Notes: generated by a model not told the origin, from the sequence alone. A stretch of 64,000 nucleotides of DNA from Methylibium sp965279545 (GCF_965279545.1 NZ_OZ257250.1:2790001-2854000); one strand, 5' to 3'; positions 1-8,957 are shown, numbered from the stretch's first letter. Program-made: numbers and translations.

Positions 1-156
1 GATCTTCAGCCCCTGGCTGACGATGCTGTGAGCCTTGTGCCCCTTGATATGCGCCACGAAGCCGACGCCGCAGGCGTCATGCTCGTTCGCCGGATCGTAG
101 AGGCCTTCACGGCGGAGGGTATCGATGTCTTGCTGGCTCGGGGCGTACGAAGTCAC
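1..156 (-). CDS. gltB: Glutamate synthase large subunit, N-terminal fragment
   Basis: Only the first 52 codons lie inside the window; the gene runs off the left edge. The translation contains EHDACGVGFVAHIKG. This is the junction between the short propeptide and the mature N-terminus of the NADPH glutamate synthase alpha chain. In this Ntn-hydrolase family the Cys (residue 29 here) becomes the N-terminal nucleophile that releases ammonia from glutamine. The start is a GTG preceded by AGGAGA six bases upstream. GltB works with GltD (not visible) in ammonia assimilation. A sigma-70-like promoter lies just upstream. Identification is firm despite the short fragment. Confidence 0.93.
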   Translation of the reverse strand, partial: MTSYAPSQQDIDTLRREGLYDPANEHDACGVGFVAHIKGHKAHSIVSQGLKI

Positions 157-185
157 GGCGCTCTCCTGGCAGGGAAACGGCCAAG

Positions 186-214
186 AGATTACGGCAGCGC
201 AGCAAAACTGACAA
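186..214 (-). promoter_or_regulatory. Candidate sigma-70 promoter of gltB
   Basis: On the minus strand TTGTCA (209-214) is followed after exactly 17 bases by TAATCT (186-191). This would start transcription roughly 20-25 bases before the gltB GTG. The -35 box matches five of six consensus bases and the -10 box is weaker. The segment is AT-rich compared with its surroundings. Confidence 0.45.
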
Positions 215-228
215 TCAAAAAATTTAGG

Positions 229-280
229 GTCAGATTCTATTTATTAAGCGCTCAACACTGGTGCGAAAATAAATAGTGAC
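229..280. repeat. AT-rich imperfect inverted repeat between gltB and the RAYT-like gene
   Basis: CTATTTATT (237-245) is the exact reverse complement of AATAAATAG (268-276). Outside it GTCA (229-232) pairs with TGAC (277-280) across a four-base bulge. The spacer is 22 bases. It sits directly after the stop codon of the RAYT-like gene, so it may act as a terminator. It may instead be a REP-type element, because RAYT genes are usually flanked by such palindromes. Its base composition is unlike the rest of the window. Confidence 0.5.
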
Positions 281-283
281 ATA

Positions 284-979
284 TCAATAATGGTGCGCTT
301 TGCTCTTTGGTGGGCGCCCGCGCGGCCGGGGCGCGGCAGGTCGCGCCCCGGCCGATGTCAGTTGCGTCGCAAAGGCAACGGAGCCCAGGGCCCAACCACC
401 GCGCAGCGCCGCCTCGATGACCTGCACCTGCCGGATCAGCAGGGGATGCTCCAGCAGTTCGCCGTAGGCCATCTCGCGCTCGAAAGGTGTGTTGCCCAGC
501 GCCCAATAGGCCCCCGGATGGACCAGCAGCGGGTCGGCACCGCGGCCGCGATGAGGCGCTTCACTGGAACAGACGAGCGTTTGCGTACCGGCATGCGCCT
601 CCCGTCCCAGTTGCTCGACGTAGACCATGCACGGCAGGAGCCAGGATTCGGGCTCGATCACGGCCGCCCGAAAACGGCCCTCCCACAGCCCTCCGGTGCG
701 GCCATGCCGTCGGTTGAAAGCCGAGGCATGACGGCGCGCCACCGACTGCATGACCAGACTCAGGCCATTGGCCCGCTCGGGCGTCGCGACCAGATCGAAA
801 CGTCCGTCCAGCACGGAGTAGGCATGCACCGCCACGCGATGCTGCGACGCGGCCTCGCGCAGCAATTGCATCAGCGACCGGCGGTCGACGTCGTCATGCA
901 CCATCACCTGCCCGTGCTGGGCACGCTGGCTCACGAGGTGCGGTAACGCAGGGACGATCAGACGCGGCAATCGGGCCAT
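284..979 (-). CDS. RAYT/IS200-like protein with degenerate HUH motif
   Basis: The 231-residue protein resembles REP-associated tyrosine transposases (Y1 Tnp family): an MARLPRL start, a PHLVSQR segment, then GGLWEGRF and an MVYVEQLGREA segment corresponding to RYIELNPVRAG. The usual HAYVLMPNHVHLL block reads HAYSVLDGRFDLV here. The two metal-binding His of the HUH motif are therefore Arg60 and Asp62, while the probable catalytic Tyr120 is kept. Metal-dependent single-strand cleavage is thus unlikely. A basic, proline-rich tail (residues about 215-231) follows. I chose the ATG that begins MARLPRL rather than the in-frame start 14 codons upstream. The gene lies upstream of gltB in the same direction. 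It could be a domesticated nucleic-acid-binding protein or a decaying transposase. Confidence 0.75.
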   Translation of the reverse strand: MARLPRLIVPALPHLVSQRAQHGQVMVHDDVDRRSLMQLLREAASQHRVAVHAYSVLDGRFDLVATPERANGLSLVMQSVARRHASAFNRRHGRTGGLWEGRFRAAVIEPESWLLPCMVYVEQLGREAHAGTQTLVCSSEAPHRGRGADPLLVHPGAYWALGNTPFEREMAYGELLEHPLLIRQVQVIEAALRGGWALGSVAFATQLTSAGARPAAPRPRGRPPKSKAHHY

Positions 980-1130
980 GGCGCGAAAGGGTACACCCCG
1001 AGCATGCGACGGGCGACCCACGGGAGCAGTCTTCTCTCATTGCGCCCAACATCCGTGACTCGTCGACGAAGGAGGTACACGTCAGCGGCAACGTCCATCG
1101 CACGGGGGCACAGTGACATGCCCGCGATAC

Positions 1131-2402
1131 TCAGAATCGGTGACGCAAGCCCAGTGCGACGTTGTGCGCGCCCTTGCCTGCTTCAGAGGTCACGCCACCA
1201 AAGAATCCACCGCCTCCCGGTGCAGCCTGAGCGTTGTCATCATTGTCGAAGCGGGTCAGCACGAAGCTGACGTCGGTTTGCTTCGAAAATGCGTAGGTGT
1301 AGACCGCCCCGTAAGATTGGACGTCGGCATTGGCGACCGTTCGGTCGTCGTAGCGGTTGTAGGCCACCGTGACGGTACCGGAGCCGACGCCGAACCGATA
1401 CCCGATGTGAAACAGCCGTGAATCCTGGCGCAGGGCGCGCTCGAAGGCACTACCGATCAAGGTCGCCAGCGGAGCGAATGCAGGGCTGGGGTTCTGCGCG
1501 ACGAGGCCGGCCGTGATGCCAGCGCCGACCCCCGGGTTGTCGTCCTTGAACGTCGCGTACAGCGATGACAGCTTGCCTGGCCCCAAGTCCACCGAGGCGC
1601 CGACAAGAACATCGGTGAGCGCCTTGTCACCCACGGCATTGTTGTTGGTGCCATAGGCGGCCCCCAACGCGAAGCCATTGCCTTTGTAGTACGCGTTGGC
1701 GCTCATATACCGGTTGTTCGCACTGGAGTCGCCCGTCTCGCCAAAGGCGTACATCAGCGTGGCGGTGAACCCCTCCTTCTGGATGCGGTACGCGAGCGCA
1801 TTGCTCTTGCGGATGTCGACCGCTGCCGGCAGCGTCGCGATCTGCGCCGCCGACAGGCTCGAGTCGGTCTGCATCGAATCGAACACATAGAACATCTCGT
1901 AGGCCGGGGTGTACTGCCGCCCGAGAAGAACAGCTCCCGCTGGTGTCACGAGCCCCATGAAGGCCTGACGATCGAACGCGTTGCTGTTCAGGTTCACGCC
2001 GATCTGGGTGCCGAGCAGCGCGCCGACCTGGTTCACGACCGTCTGGGTCGTCACGCCAGGCGCCAGCGGAATCAGGGGCACCCCCAGGAACTGCAGGTCA
2101 GTGAAACGGTCCGGCACCTGGTTGCCGGACGCGGCGCGGTTGCTGAGCGAACCCGTGTCCGCCTCGAACCGGCTCTCCAGCACGAAGAGCGCGCGGTAAC
2201 CGCCACCCAGATCTTCATTCCCCTTGAACCCCCAGCGAGAGCCTTCCATGATGCCGCTTGCGAGGCGCGTTTTCGCTGCGTCCTGACCCGATACATAGTT
2301 GATACCGGCATCCACGCTGCCATACAAGGTGACAGAGTTCTGTGCGTACACCGAGGCCGATGCAGAGAGTGCTGCAGCGAGTGCAACGAGTGTCTTCTTC
2401 AC
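1131..2402 (-). CDS. Outer-membrane porin, gram-negative trimeric type
   Basis: The 423-residue precursor starts with a classic signal peptide (VKKTLVALAAALSASASVYA). It is followed by QNSVTLYGSVDAGINY, the first strand of the Burkholderiales general porin family (OmpC/Omp32-like). It ends in ALGLRHRF, with the terminal Phe needed for recognition by the BAM complex. Alternating beta-strand patterns such as SRWGFKGNEDLGGGYRALF are conserved in the family. It should form a 16-stranded trimeric diffusion channel. The start is a GTG with AGGAGA eight bases upstream; a longer in-frame extension lacks these signals. It is somewhat longer than the second porin in this window because of extra loop sequence (residues about 95-125). 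Substrate selectivity cannot be read from the sequence. Confidence 0.9.
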   Translation of the reverse strand: MKKTLVALAAALSASASVYAQNSVTLYGSVDAGINYVSGQDAAKTRLASGIMEGSRWGFKGNEDLGGGYRALFVLESRFEADTGSLSNRAASGNQVPDRFTDLQFLGVPLIPLAPGVTTQTVVNQVGALLGTQIGVNLNSNAFDRQAFMGLVTPAGAVLLGRQYTPAYEMFYVFDSMQTDSSLSAAQIATLPAAVDIRKSNALAYRIQKEGFTATLMYAFGETGDSSANNRYMSANAYYKGNGFALGAAYGTNNNAVGDKALTDVLVGASVDLGPGKLSSLYATFKDDNPGVGAGITAGLVAQNPSPAFAPLATLIGSAFERALRQDSRLFHIGYRFGVGSGTVTVAYNRYDDRTVANADVQSYGAVYTYAFSKQTDVSFVLTRFDNDDNAQAAPGGGGFFGGVTSEAGKGAHNVALGLRHRF

Positions 2403-2554
2403 GGAAAGTGTCTCCTGGAAATTCTTGAATCGGATCGCCGCTGCGACTCTCCGACGACCGCTTGACAAGACTGTATCGACCCGCCCTGGACGCCCCTACG
2501 GGGTCAACACGGGGATGTTGCGAATTGCTCACAAGTCGTGGACATCACGCGCCG

Positions 2555-3715
2555 TCAAACGGCTTGGCCATGGCTCTCGAAGACCGTGCGACCGGTGAGC
2601 CGGTGGTGCTCACGCAGAGCAAAGCGATCCGTCATGCCAGCGACATAGTCGGCCACGGCCCGGAACGGGTCTGCACCATCGATGGTCAGCGCCGGGAGAC
2701 CGGCCGTGTCGGCCACATAGGCCTCGAACAGGTCACGCACCACGCCCTGGGCGCGTTGCGTGGTGTCTTCGACCTGCGGGTGGCGATACAGCCGCGCGAA
2801 CAGAAAGCGCTTGAGGGCAAGACTTTGCTCTCGCATGGCCGGCGTAAACCGCACCAACGGGGGCGCAACCCACACGTCCGCTGCGCGCTGCACCCGGTGC
2901 TCGCACAACGCTGCACGCGTGGCTTCTATCACGTCGTAGACCTGGGCGGACAAGAGCCGGCGCAGCGTCTCGAAGAGCAACTTGCGCCCTTCCAATCCCG
3001 GATGCTCCCGCCTCACCGAGTCCAGTTGCGCGGCGAACAAGGGCACCTCCTCGATCTGCTCGATGGTGATGAGACCCGAGCGCACACCATCGTCGACGTC
3101 GTGCGCGTTGTAGGCAATCTCGTCGGCCAGGTTGCACAGCTGCGCTTCCAGGCTCGGCTGTGTGCCATCGAGAAAGCGGCGCCCCACGCCGCTTGGCTCC
3201 TGCAGTTCGAGAGCTTGTGCGTTGCGCCGCGAGCAGTGCTTGAGAATGCCTTCCCTCGTCTCGAAACTGAGGTTCAGTCCATCGAAGCTGGCGTAGCGCT
3301 GCTCGAGCCGGTCCACAACCCGCAGGGACTGCAGGTTGTGCTCGAAACCCGGCCCCTGAGGATCGATGCGATGCAGACACTCGTTCAATGCGTCCTGGCC
3401 TGCGTGCCCGAAAGGCGTGTGACCCAGATCGTGCGCCAGGGCGATCGCCTCGGTGAGATCTTCGTTCAGTTGCAAGGCGCGCGCTATCGAGCGAGCGAGT
3501 TGGGCCACCTCGATCGAATGGGTGAGGCGAGTGCGGAAGAGGTCGCCTTCGTGGTTCAGAAAGACCTGGGTCTTGTAGACGAGGCGCCGGAAGGCGGTCG
3601 AATGGACGATGCGATCGCGGTCGCGCTGGTAGTCGTCGCGGGTCGGCGCAGGCGGTTCTGCGTAGCGCCTGCCTCGACTGACGGCGGGGTCGCTGGCGTA
3701 GGACGCTAAGGGCAT
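2555..3715 (-). CDS. dgt: dGTPase-like HD-domain nucleotide triphosphohydrolase
   Basis: The 386-residue protein belongs to the deoxyguanosinetriphosphate triphosphohydrolase-like family (type 2 subfamily). These enzymes cleave dNTPs to the nucleoside and triphosphate. The N-terminal RDRDRIVHSTAFRRLVYKTQV and TRLTHSIEVAQLARSIA segments are family hallmarks. The HD metal centre is seen as the His of TRLTHS, then LAHDLGHTPFGHAG. The start ATG was chosen because it begins MPLASYASDPAVSRGRRY and lies 16 bases after the aroB stop. This makes dgt the last gene of the pilM-aroB transcription unit. The role in dNTP pool control is inferred from the family; which dNTP is preferred is unknown. Confidence 0.92.
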   Translation of the reverse strand: MPLASYASDPAVSRGRRYAEPPAPTRDDYQRDRDRIVHSTAFRRLVYKTQVFLNHEGDLFRTRLTHSIEVAQLARSIARALQLNEDLTEAIALAHDLGHTPFGHAGQDALNECLHRIDPQGPGFEHNLQSLRVVDRLEQRYASFDGLNLSFETREGILKHCSRRNAQALELQEPSGVGRRFLDGTQPSLEAQLCNLADEIAYNAHDVDDGVRSGLITIEQIEEVPLFAAQLDSVRREHPGLEGRKLLFETLRRLLSAQVYDVIEATRAALCEHRVQRAADVWVAPPLVRFTPAMREQSLALKRFLFARLYRHPQVEDTTQRAQGVVRDLFEAYVADTAGLPALTIDGADPFRAVADYVAGMTDRFALREHHRLTGRTVFESHGQAV

Positions 3716-3731
3716 GCGCCGCGCAACGTGG

Positions 3732-4838
3732 TCAGCCGCAGCGCGATGCGAGCACCCGCCTGAGCACATCGTCCGGCACGCCGCGCAGCACGGCGTGCCC
3801 GATCGCGTCGAGCAGCACGAACTTGATTTCACCCGCCTCGGCCTTCTTGTCGAGCCGCATGAGTTGCAGATAACGCTCGGCACCGAGGGCCGGTCCGCGC
3901 ACCGGGAGGCCAGCCCGCTCGATCAGGCCGGTCAGGCGCGCCGCCGCGTTCTCCGCAAGCAAGCCAAGACGCGCCGACACATCCGCGGCAATCGCCATGC
4001 CGCATCCGACCGCTTCACCGTGGAGCCAATTGCCGTAACCCAGGCCCGCCTCGATCGCATGTCCGAATGTGTGACCGAAATTGAGAATGGCTCTCAGCCC
4101 GGCTTCACGCTCGTCCTGACCGACCACCGAAGCCTTGATTTCGCAGCAGCGCCGCACTGCATACCGCAAGGCAGCGGCGTCGCGTGCGAGCAGTTCATCA
4201 AGATGCGTGTCGATCCAGTCGAGGAAATCGGCATCGGCGATCGGACCGTACTTGATGACCTCCGCGAGGCCGGCCCGAAGCTCTCGTGCCGGCAACGAGC
4301 TCAGCGTATCGAGGTCTGCGACGACACACACCGGCTGGTAGAAGGCGCCGATCATGTTCTTGCCGCGTGGGTGGTTGATGCCTGTCTTGCCACCGACGGA
4401 CGAGTCGACTTGCGCCAGCAGCGTGGTCGGCACCTGGACAAATGGCACTCCGCGCATGTAGCTGGCTGCGGCAAATCCGGTCATGTCACCGACGACCCCG
4501 CCGCCCAGCGCATAGAGCACTGTCTTGCGATCTGCGCCCCGTGCGAGCAGATCGTCGAAGATCAGGTTCAGCGTGATCCAGTCTTTATGGCTTTCGCCAT
4601 CCGGCAGCGTGATCAGTTCGACTTGCCGGTGTTGGCCAAGCAAGGTTTCTCGCAAGGCTTGGGCATACAAAGGCGCGACCGTGGTGTTGCTGACGATGAC
4701 CGCCAAGCTGGCCTGCGGCACATCGGCAAAGCTGTCAGGGGAACACAACAGGCCCGAACCGATGCGGATCGGGTAGCTGCGCTCACCCAGCGAAATGGAG
4801 ACCGTCTCCGGCGCGGAGGAAACTGAAGACACTGGCAT
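3732..4838 (-). CDS. aroB: 3-Dehydroquinate synthase
   Basis: The 368-residue enzyme converts DAHP to 3-dehydroquinate, the second step of the shikimate pathway. It is a cytosolic, NAD- and zinc-dependent enzyme. The NAD-binding loop LGGGVVGDMTGFAA, the PTTLLAQVDSSVGGKTGIN block, the FGHTFGHAIE zinc/catalytic segment and the LHGEAVGCGM motif are all intact. Length is typical. The ATG follows a 36-base gap after aroK, in the same direction. Placement after pilQ and aroK is the standard proteobacterial order and suggests cotranscription with the pilus genes. Confidence 0.97.
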   Translation of the reverse strand: MPVSSVSSAPETVSISLGERSYPIRIGSGLLCSPDSFADVPQASLAVIVSNTTVAPLYAQALRETLLGQHRQVELITLPDGESHKDWITLNLIFDDLLARGADRKTVLYALGGGVVGDMTGFAAASYMRGVPFVQVPTTLLAQVDSSVGGKTGINHPRGKNMIGAFYQPVCVVADLDTLSSLPARELRAGLAEVIKYGPIADADFLDWIDTHLDELLARDAAALRYAVRRCCEIKASVVGQDEREAGLRAILNFGHTFGHAIEAGLGYGNWLHGEAVGCGMAIAADVSARLGLLAENAAARLTGLIERAGLPVRGPALGAERYLQLMRLDKKAEAGEIKFVLLDAIGHAVLRGVPDDVLRRVLASRCG

Positions 4839-4874
4839 GGCCCAAAGTGTACGAGCCCGCCTGCTCAGGCGCGT

Positions 4875-5489
4875 TCAGCGTGGCGCGTCGACGGACGAAG
4901 GGACGCGGCTCGCATCGACGATGCCCGCCAGTTCGAGTTGCATCAGGATCATGCCGACCAGTGTCTGAACCGTCGGCCGTCCCGTCTCGATGACGAAATG
5001 AGCTGTCTCACGGTACAAGGGATCACGCTCCCGGTACAGTTGCTGCAGCTTGGCACGTGGGTCCTTGACCTGAAGCAGGGGCCGCTGGGTGTCGTGACGC
5101 AAGCGCCGGTGCAACTCTTCTGGCGACGAGCGCAGGTAGAGCACGGTGCCGCCATTGTGCAGCGCCTGCCGGTTGGCCTCACGCAGCACAGCCCCCCCGC
5201 CGGTGGCCAGGACACCGGGCCGACTCGCGCACAGTTCAGCGATCACTTCTTGTTCGAGATCGCGAAAACGCCCTTCGCCTTCACGCTCGAAAAAGCAACG
5301 GATCGGCTCGCCGATCCGTTGCTCTATCACTGCATCGGAATCGGTGAAATCGATGCCGAGACGCCTCGCCAGCACACGGCCGACCGACGACTTCCCCGAG
5401 CCGGGCAGACCGACGAGTACCAGACACATGGGCTCATCCGGCTGCCGCCTGCCGACAGGCTCCTGCGCGTCGGTGGCCCCAGCGATCAA
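4875..5489 (-). CDS. aroK: Shikimate kinase
   Basis: This enzyme phosphorylates shikimate at the 3-hydroxyl using ATP. The P-loop GLPGSGKSS is followed by the DSDAVIEQRIG shikimate-binding segment. The GEGRFRDLE and ATGGGAVLR blocks and the lid sequence RPLLQVKDPRAKL also fit AroK. From the TTG that overlaps the pilQ stop (shared bases TTGA) the protein is 204 residues, rather longer than usual. An ATG at 5429 (MCLVLVGLPG) would give 184 residues, closer to the family norm. The TTG choice rests on translational coupling with pilQ, so the start is uncertain. The function is not in doubt. Confidence 0.93.
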   Translation of the reverse strand: MIAGATDAQEPVGRRQPDEPMCLVLVGLPGSGKSSVGRVLARRLGIDFTDSDAVIEQRIGEPIRCFFEREGEGRFRDLEQEVIAELCASRPGVLATGGGAVLREANRQALHNGGTVLYLRSSPEELHRRLRHDTQRPLLQVKDPRAKLQQLYRERDPLYRETAHFVIETGRPTVQTLVGMILMQLELAGIVDASRVPSSVDAPR

Positions 5490-7696
5490 CGTGCCGCAGC
5501 AGTGCGATCCGTCACCACCTTGGGTGTCAGGAACACCAGCAGTTCCGTCTTGTTCGCGGTCCGAGTCTTGGTGCGGAACAGTGCACCGAGCACCGGCACG
5601 TCGCCGAGCAAGGGCACCTTGGTCTCGTCCACCTGATCGGTCTGCTCGAAGATGCCGCCGATCACGACCGTGCCACCGTTGTCGACCAGCACCTGCGTCT
5701 TGACGTGTTTGGTATTGATCAGGATGCCCGCAGCGGTCGTTGCGCCCGGGCTGTCCTTGTTGACATCGACATCAAGGATGATGTTGCCCTCGGGCGTGAT
5801 CTGAGGAATGACTTCCAGCTTCAGCGTCGCCTTGCGGAACTGGATTGCCGTCGCGCCGCTCGAGGTGGCGGTTTGGTACGGGATTTCGGTGCCCTGTTCG
5901 ATCAAGGCCTTGACCTGGTCGGCCGTGACCACCCGCGGACTCGACACGATCTTGCCCTTGCCATCGGCCTCCAGCGCCGAGATCTCCAGGTTCAGGAAAC
6001 GGTTCATCGCCGAGTTGAATATCGATACGGCGAACGTGCCGGCGTCATAGCCGTTCTGGCCAACTGCAGGCAGGTTGACGAAGTAGCTGTTCGTCGAAGG
6101 CGTTCCCACCGTCGCGCCGCTGCTGTTGATCGGTGGCGCCTGTCCGGTGGCGGCCCCGATGCCAAGGTAGTTGCCACCGATCCCGGTGTTCACCTTCGAT
6201 GACGGGGCAACCGATGCCCCGAGTTTCACGCCGAGCGAGCGGCCGAAGGTATCGGTCGCTTCGACGATGCGCGCTTCGATCAGCACCTGGCGCACCGGGA
6301 TATCGATGCGGGCGATGATCTGAGCGACTTCTTCGAGCTTCGACGGAATGTCGCTGACAAACAACTGGTTGGTGCGCGTTTCGTACACGATGCTGCCGCG
6401 CGGCGACAGGATGCGGCTGTTGTTCGAGCCACCGCCCTGACCACCACCACCGCCACCGCCCTGTCCTGACTGCTGACCGGTCAAGCCTTTCGAAACCTCT
6501 TCCGCCTTCACGTAGTTCAGCTGGAAGGCCTGTGTACGCACCGGCTCCAGCGATGCGATCTGAGCCTTGGATTCCAGCTCCAGCTTCTCCTTGGTCGCAA
6601 TCTCGTCCTTCGGCGCGATCCACAGCACGTTGCCACTCTTGCGCACGCCCAATCCCTTGGCTTGCAGAATGATGTCGAGTGCCTGATCCCAAGGGACGTC
6701 TTTGAGGCGCAGCGTGACGTTGCCTGTCACGGTGTCACTGGTCACGACGTTGAAGTTCGTGAAATCGGCGATCACCTGAAGCAAGGCACGGACTTCGATA
6801 CTCTGGAAGTTCAACGAGAGTTTCTCGCCGGCATAGCCCGGCCCCTGCGTCAACTTGTTCGGGTCGACCTTCTGAGCACGCACCTCCAGCACGAACTGGT
6901 TGTCGGTCTGGTAAGCACTGTGCTCCCACACGCCGGTGGGCTCGACGACCATGCGCACCTTGTCGCCACTCTGGAAGGTCGACACCGTGCGGACCGGGGT
7001 GCCGAAATCGGTGACGTCCAAGCGGCGGCGCAGGCTTTCAGGCAGACTGGACTTCAGGAACTCGATCACCAAGTTCTGACCTTGTTGACGAATGTCCACG
7101 CCGACCTGGTTGCTCGGCAAGTCGACCACGACGCGACCCGCGCCATCTTGCCCGCGGCGAAAGTCGATGCTGCGCAGCACCTGAGGCGCATCGTTCAGAC
7201 TGTCTGCAAACCGCACGGGAGCGGACGCCGGCTGGGCCGCAACCGGTGCGGCGGGCGACGGTGCCGCTGGGGCAGCCGCAGCGACATTGCCGCTGGTTTG
7301 CAGCGTCAGCACAAGGGCCTTGCCATCCAGCGCGGCTGAATAATTGCCTGGTTGCTTCAGGTTCAGCACCAGGCGCGTACGGTCACCGGCCTGCGCAACG
7401 CTCACTGATCGCAGATTGCCTTGATTGACGTCGACACTGTTGCGGCCCAGTCCGTTGCCGACGCCCGGGAGGTCGATCGCAATGCGCGGTGGCGTCTGCA
7501 CGGCGAAGCCAGCCGGCACGGCGGCGAGGGCTTCAGTCAGCTCGATGCGAACCACGTCAGCCGCGCCCTGCTGACTGCTGTTGATCGACTGGATCGCGTT
7601 CTCGGCCCACGCGGTGAACGCGGAGAAGAACAGCGCGAGCGCGACGGCTGGTGCTCGCCATTGGTTCATGGTCGTGATCTCCCGAATTTTCTTCAT
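5486..7696 (-). CDS. pilQ: Type IV pilus secretin PilQ
   Basis: The 736-residue precursor forms the outer-membrane multimeric channel through which the pilus passes. After a signal peptide (NQWRAPAVALALFFSAFTAWA) there are two AMIN peptidoglycan-binding domains (about residues 35-120 and 170-260). A secretin/TonB short N-terminal domain follows (about 295-365), then an N1-type ring with a Gly-rich disordered loop. The C-terminal secretin barrel contains VPLLGDVPVLGALF. The ATG overlaps the pilP stop as ATGA. An internal ATG nine codons on (MNQWRAP) would give a tidier signal peptide. It is the last pil gene of pilMNOPQ and continues into aroK. Confidence 0.96.
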   Translation of the reverse strand: MKKIREITTMNQWRAPAVALALFFSAFTAWAENAIQSINSSQQGAADVVRIELTEALAAVPAGFAVQTPPRIAIDLPGVGNGLGRNSVDVNQGNLRSVSVAQAGDRTRLVLNLKQPGNYSAALDGKALVLTLQTSGNVAAAAPAAPSPAAPVAAQPASAPVRFADSLNDAPQVLRSIDFRRGQDGAGRVVVDLPSNQVGVDIRQQGQNLVIEFLKSSLPESLRRRLDVTDFGTPVRTVSTFQSGDKVRMVVEPTGVWEHSAYQTDNQFVLEVRAQKVDPNKLTQGPGYAGEKLSLNFQSIEVRALLQVIADFTNFNVVTSDTVTGNVTLRLKDVPWDQALDIILQAKGLGVRKSGNVLWIAPKDEIATKEKLELESKAQIASLEPVRTQAFQLNYVKAEEVSKGLTGQQSGQGGGGGGGQGGGSNNSRILSPRGSIVYETRTNQLFVSDIPSKLEEVAQIIARIDIPVRQVLIEARIVEATDTFGRSLGVKLGASVAPSSKVNTGIGGNYLGIGAATGQAPPINSSGATVGTPSTNSYFVNLPAVGQNGYDAGTFAVSIFNSAMNRFLNLEISALEADGKGKIVSSPRVVTADQVKALIEQGTEIPYQTATSSGATAIQFRKATLKLEVIPQITPEGNIILDVDVNKDSPGATTAAGILINTKHVKTQVLVDNGGTVVIGGIFEQTDQVDETKVPLLGDVPVLGALFRTKTRTANKTELLVFLTPKVVTDRTAAAR

Positions 7697-8238
7697 CGCG
7701 CCTTCTCCTGCAGCTGGAGGGCAGAGGGACGCTCTATCCATTCACCCGCGGCATCCTGAACAACTTCCCGCACGCCCACCTCGGTCTCGGAGATCTTGGT
7801 GATCTTCCCGTAGTTCTGACCGAGGTAGTCACCCACCTTGACCTGGTACAGCAGGTTGTCCACCCGCATCAGCGCGAACTGACGGCCTTGCTTTGACACA
7901 CTGCCGACCATGCTCATCGAGTCGAGCGGATAGGCCTCGAGCGGCTCCTTGCGGCGATTCATCTCGCCGGCCAACAGTGAATTCGGCTGCCGGGCCTCTT
8001 GCTTGAGCGCTACGGCGAGTTTTTGGTTGCTGAACGGTTCTACGGCACGCGCCTGCTCATAAGGCTGAGGATCGAAGCGCTTCGGAGGCGACAGTGGTGC
8101 GATGCTGGGGCGAACTTCGCGGCGCTGCTGATCCATCCACCCCTGCAGTTCTTCCTGTTCGGCACCACAGGCCGACAGCATCATCAAGGTCACCAACGCG
8201 GACGTCAGCAGCGTGTTGCGGTGCATCGGCCTGATCAT
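7693..8238 (-). CDS. pilP: Type IV pilus assembly lipoprotein PilP
   Basis: The 181-residue lipoprotein has a lipobox, LMMLSAC, with the acylated Cys at residue 24. A disordered linker rich in Pro and Gln follows. The C-terminal beta-domain (about residues 95-170) contains LDSMSMVGSV, ALMRVDNLLYQVKVGDYLGQNYG and WIERPSALQL, as in the PilP family. PilP ties the PilN-PilO inner-membrane complex to the periplasmic rings of PilQ. The start overlaps the pilO stop (ATGA) and the stop overlaps the pilQ start. Both overlaps imply strict translational coupling. Confidence 0.95.
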   Translation of the reverse strand: MIRPMHRNTLLTSALVTLMMLSACGAEQEELQGWMDQQRREVRPSIAPLSPPKRFDPQPYEQARAVEPFSNQKLAVALKQEARQPNSLLAGEMNRRKEPLEAYPLDSMSMVGSVSKQGRQFALMRVDNLLYQVKVGDYLGQNYGKITKISETEVGVREVVQDAAGEWIERPSALQLQEKAR

Positions 8239-8957
8239 TTGTTCGCCCCTGCGGCCTTCTGGCTCGCTTCTCTGGCCTTGCGCTGCGCCTCCACCTCGGC
8301 CGGATCGAGGTAGCGGTAGGTGCGAGCCATGGCGTCCATGCTCAGATTGCCGCTACCTGCGCTGGCCGCGTTCGGCACTCCGCCAGCGGCTCCGACACCG
8401 GAGATGTTCAGGTTGTGCAGCGTCACGATCCGCGACAGGTTCGCCACGTCTGCGGCGAAAGAGCCGATATCGTGATAACGCCCGGTGACCCTGATCGCAA
8501 TCGGCAACTCCGCGTAGTAGTCCTTGACCGCCACCTGTCCGGGCCGGAAGAGCTCGAACTGCAAGCCACGGCCCAGACCGGCCTGGTTGATGTCCGACAA
8601 CAGCGCATCCATCTCGGCCTTGCCGGGCAATTGCTTCTCGAGCTGGGTGACGTACTCCTGCACCTGAATCTTCTGCTTGCGCAACTCGCCAAGATTGACC
8701 GCCTGACCCAGCTTGGCCCGATAGTCCTGTCGCAGCCCGGGCTCGCGGTCGCGTTCGGCCTGCAACTCGTCGGCGGTCGAGGACAGCAACAAGAACCAGG
8801 CAACCACCACCAGCGCCGCCGCGACAGCAACGAAAGTCGCCAGCTTCGGGAGCCAAGGCCATTGCCCTGGCTCGTTTGGATTCAGTCCGCGGAACTGCCC
8901 CGAGAATTCGTGTAGGACGGAGTTCAGATCGAGTGTGCGATTCTTGTTCGTAGCCAT
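8235..8957 (-). CDS. pilO: Type IV pilus inner-membrane protein PilO
   Basis: The 240-residue bitopic protein has a short cytoplasmic N-terminus (MATNKNRTLDLNSVLHEF) and one transmembrane helix (ATFVAVAAALVVVAWFLLL). A coiled-coil segment with many charged residues follows, then the ferredoxin-like periplasmic PilO domain (GLQFELFRPG, ELPIAIRVTGRYHDIGSF). It pairs with PilN and recruits PilP. The start follows pilN by ten bases, which include a weak GAGGA signal. An upstream in-frame extension was rejected as lacking family similarity. Confidence 0.95.
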   Translation of the reverse strand: MATNKNRTLDLNSVLHEFSGQFRGLNPNEPGQWPWLPKLATFVAVAAALVVVAWFLLLSSTADELQAERDREPGLRQDYRAKLGQAVNLGELRKQKIQVQEYVTQLEKQLPGKAEMDALLSDINQAGLGRGLQFELFRPGQVAVKDYYAELPIAIRVTGRYHDIGSFAADVANLSRIVTLHNLNISGVGAAGGVPNAASAGSGNLSMDAMARTYRYLDPAEVEAQRKAREASQKAAGANK

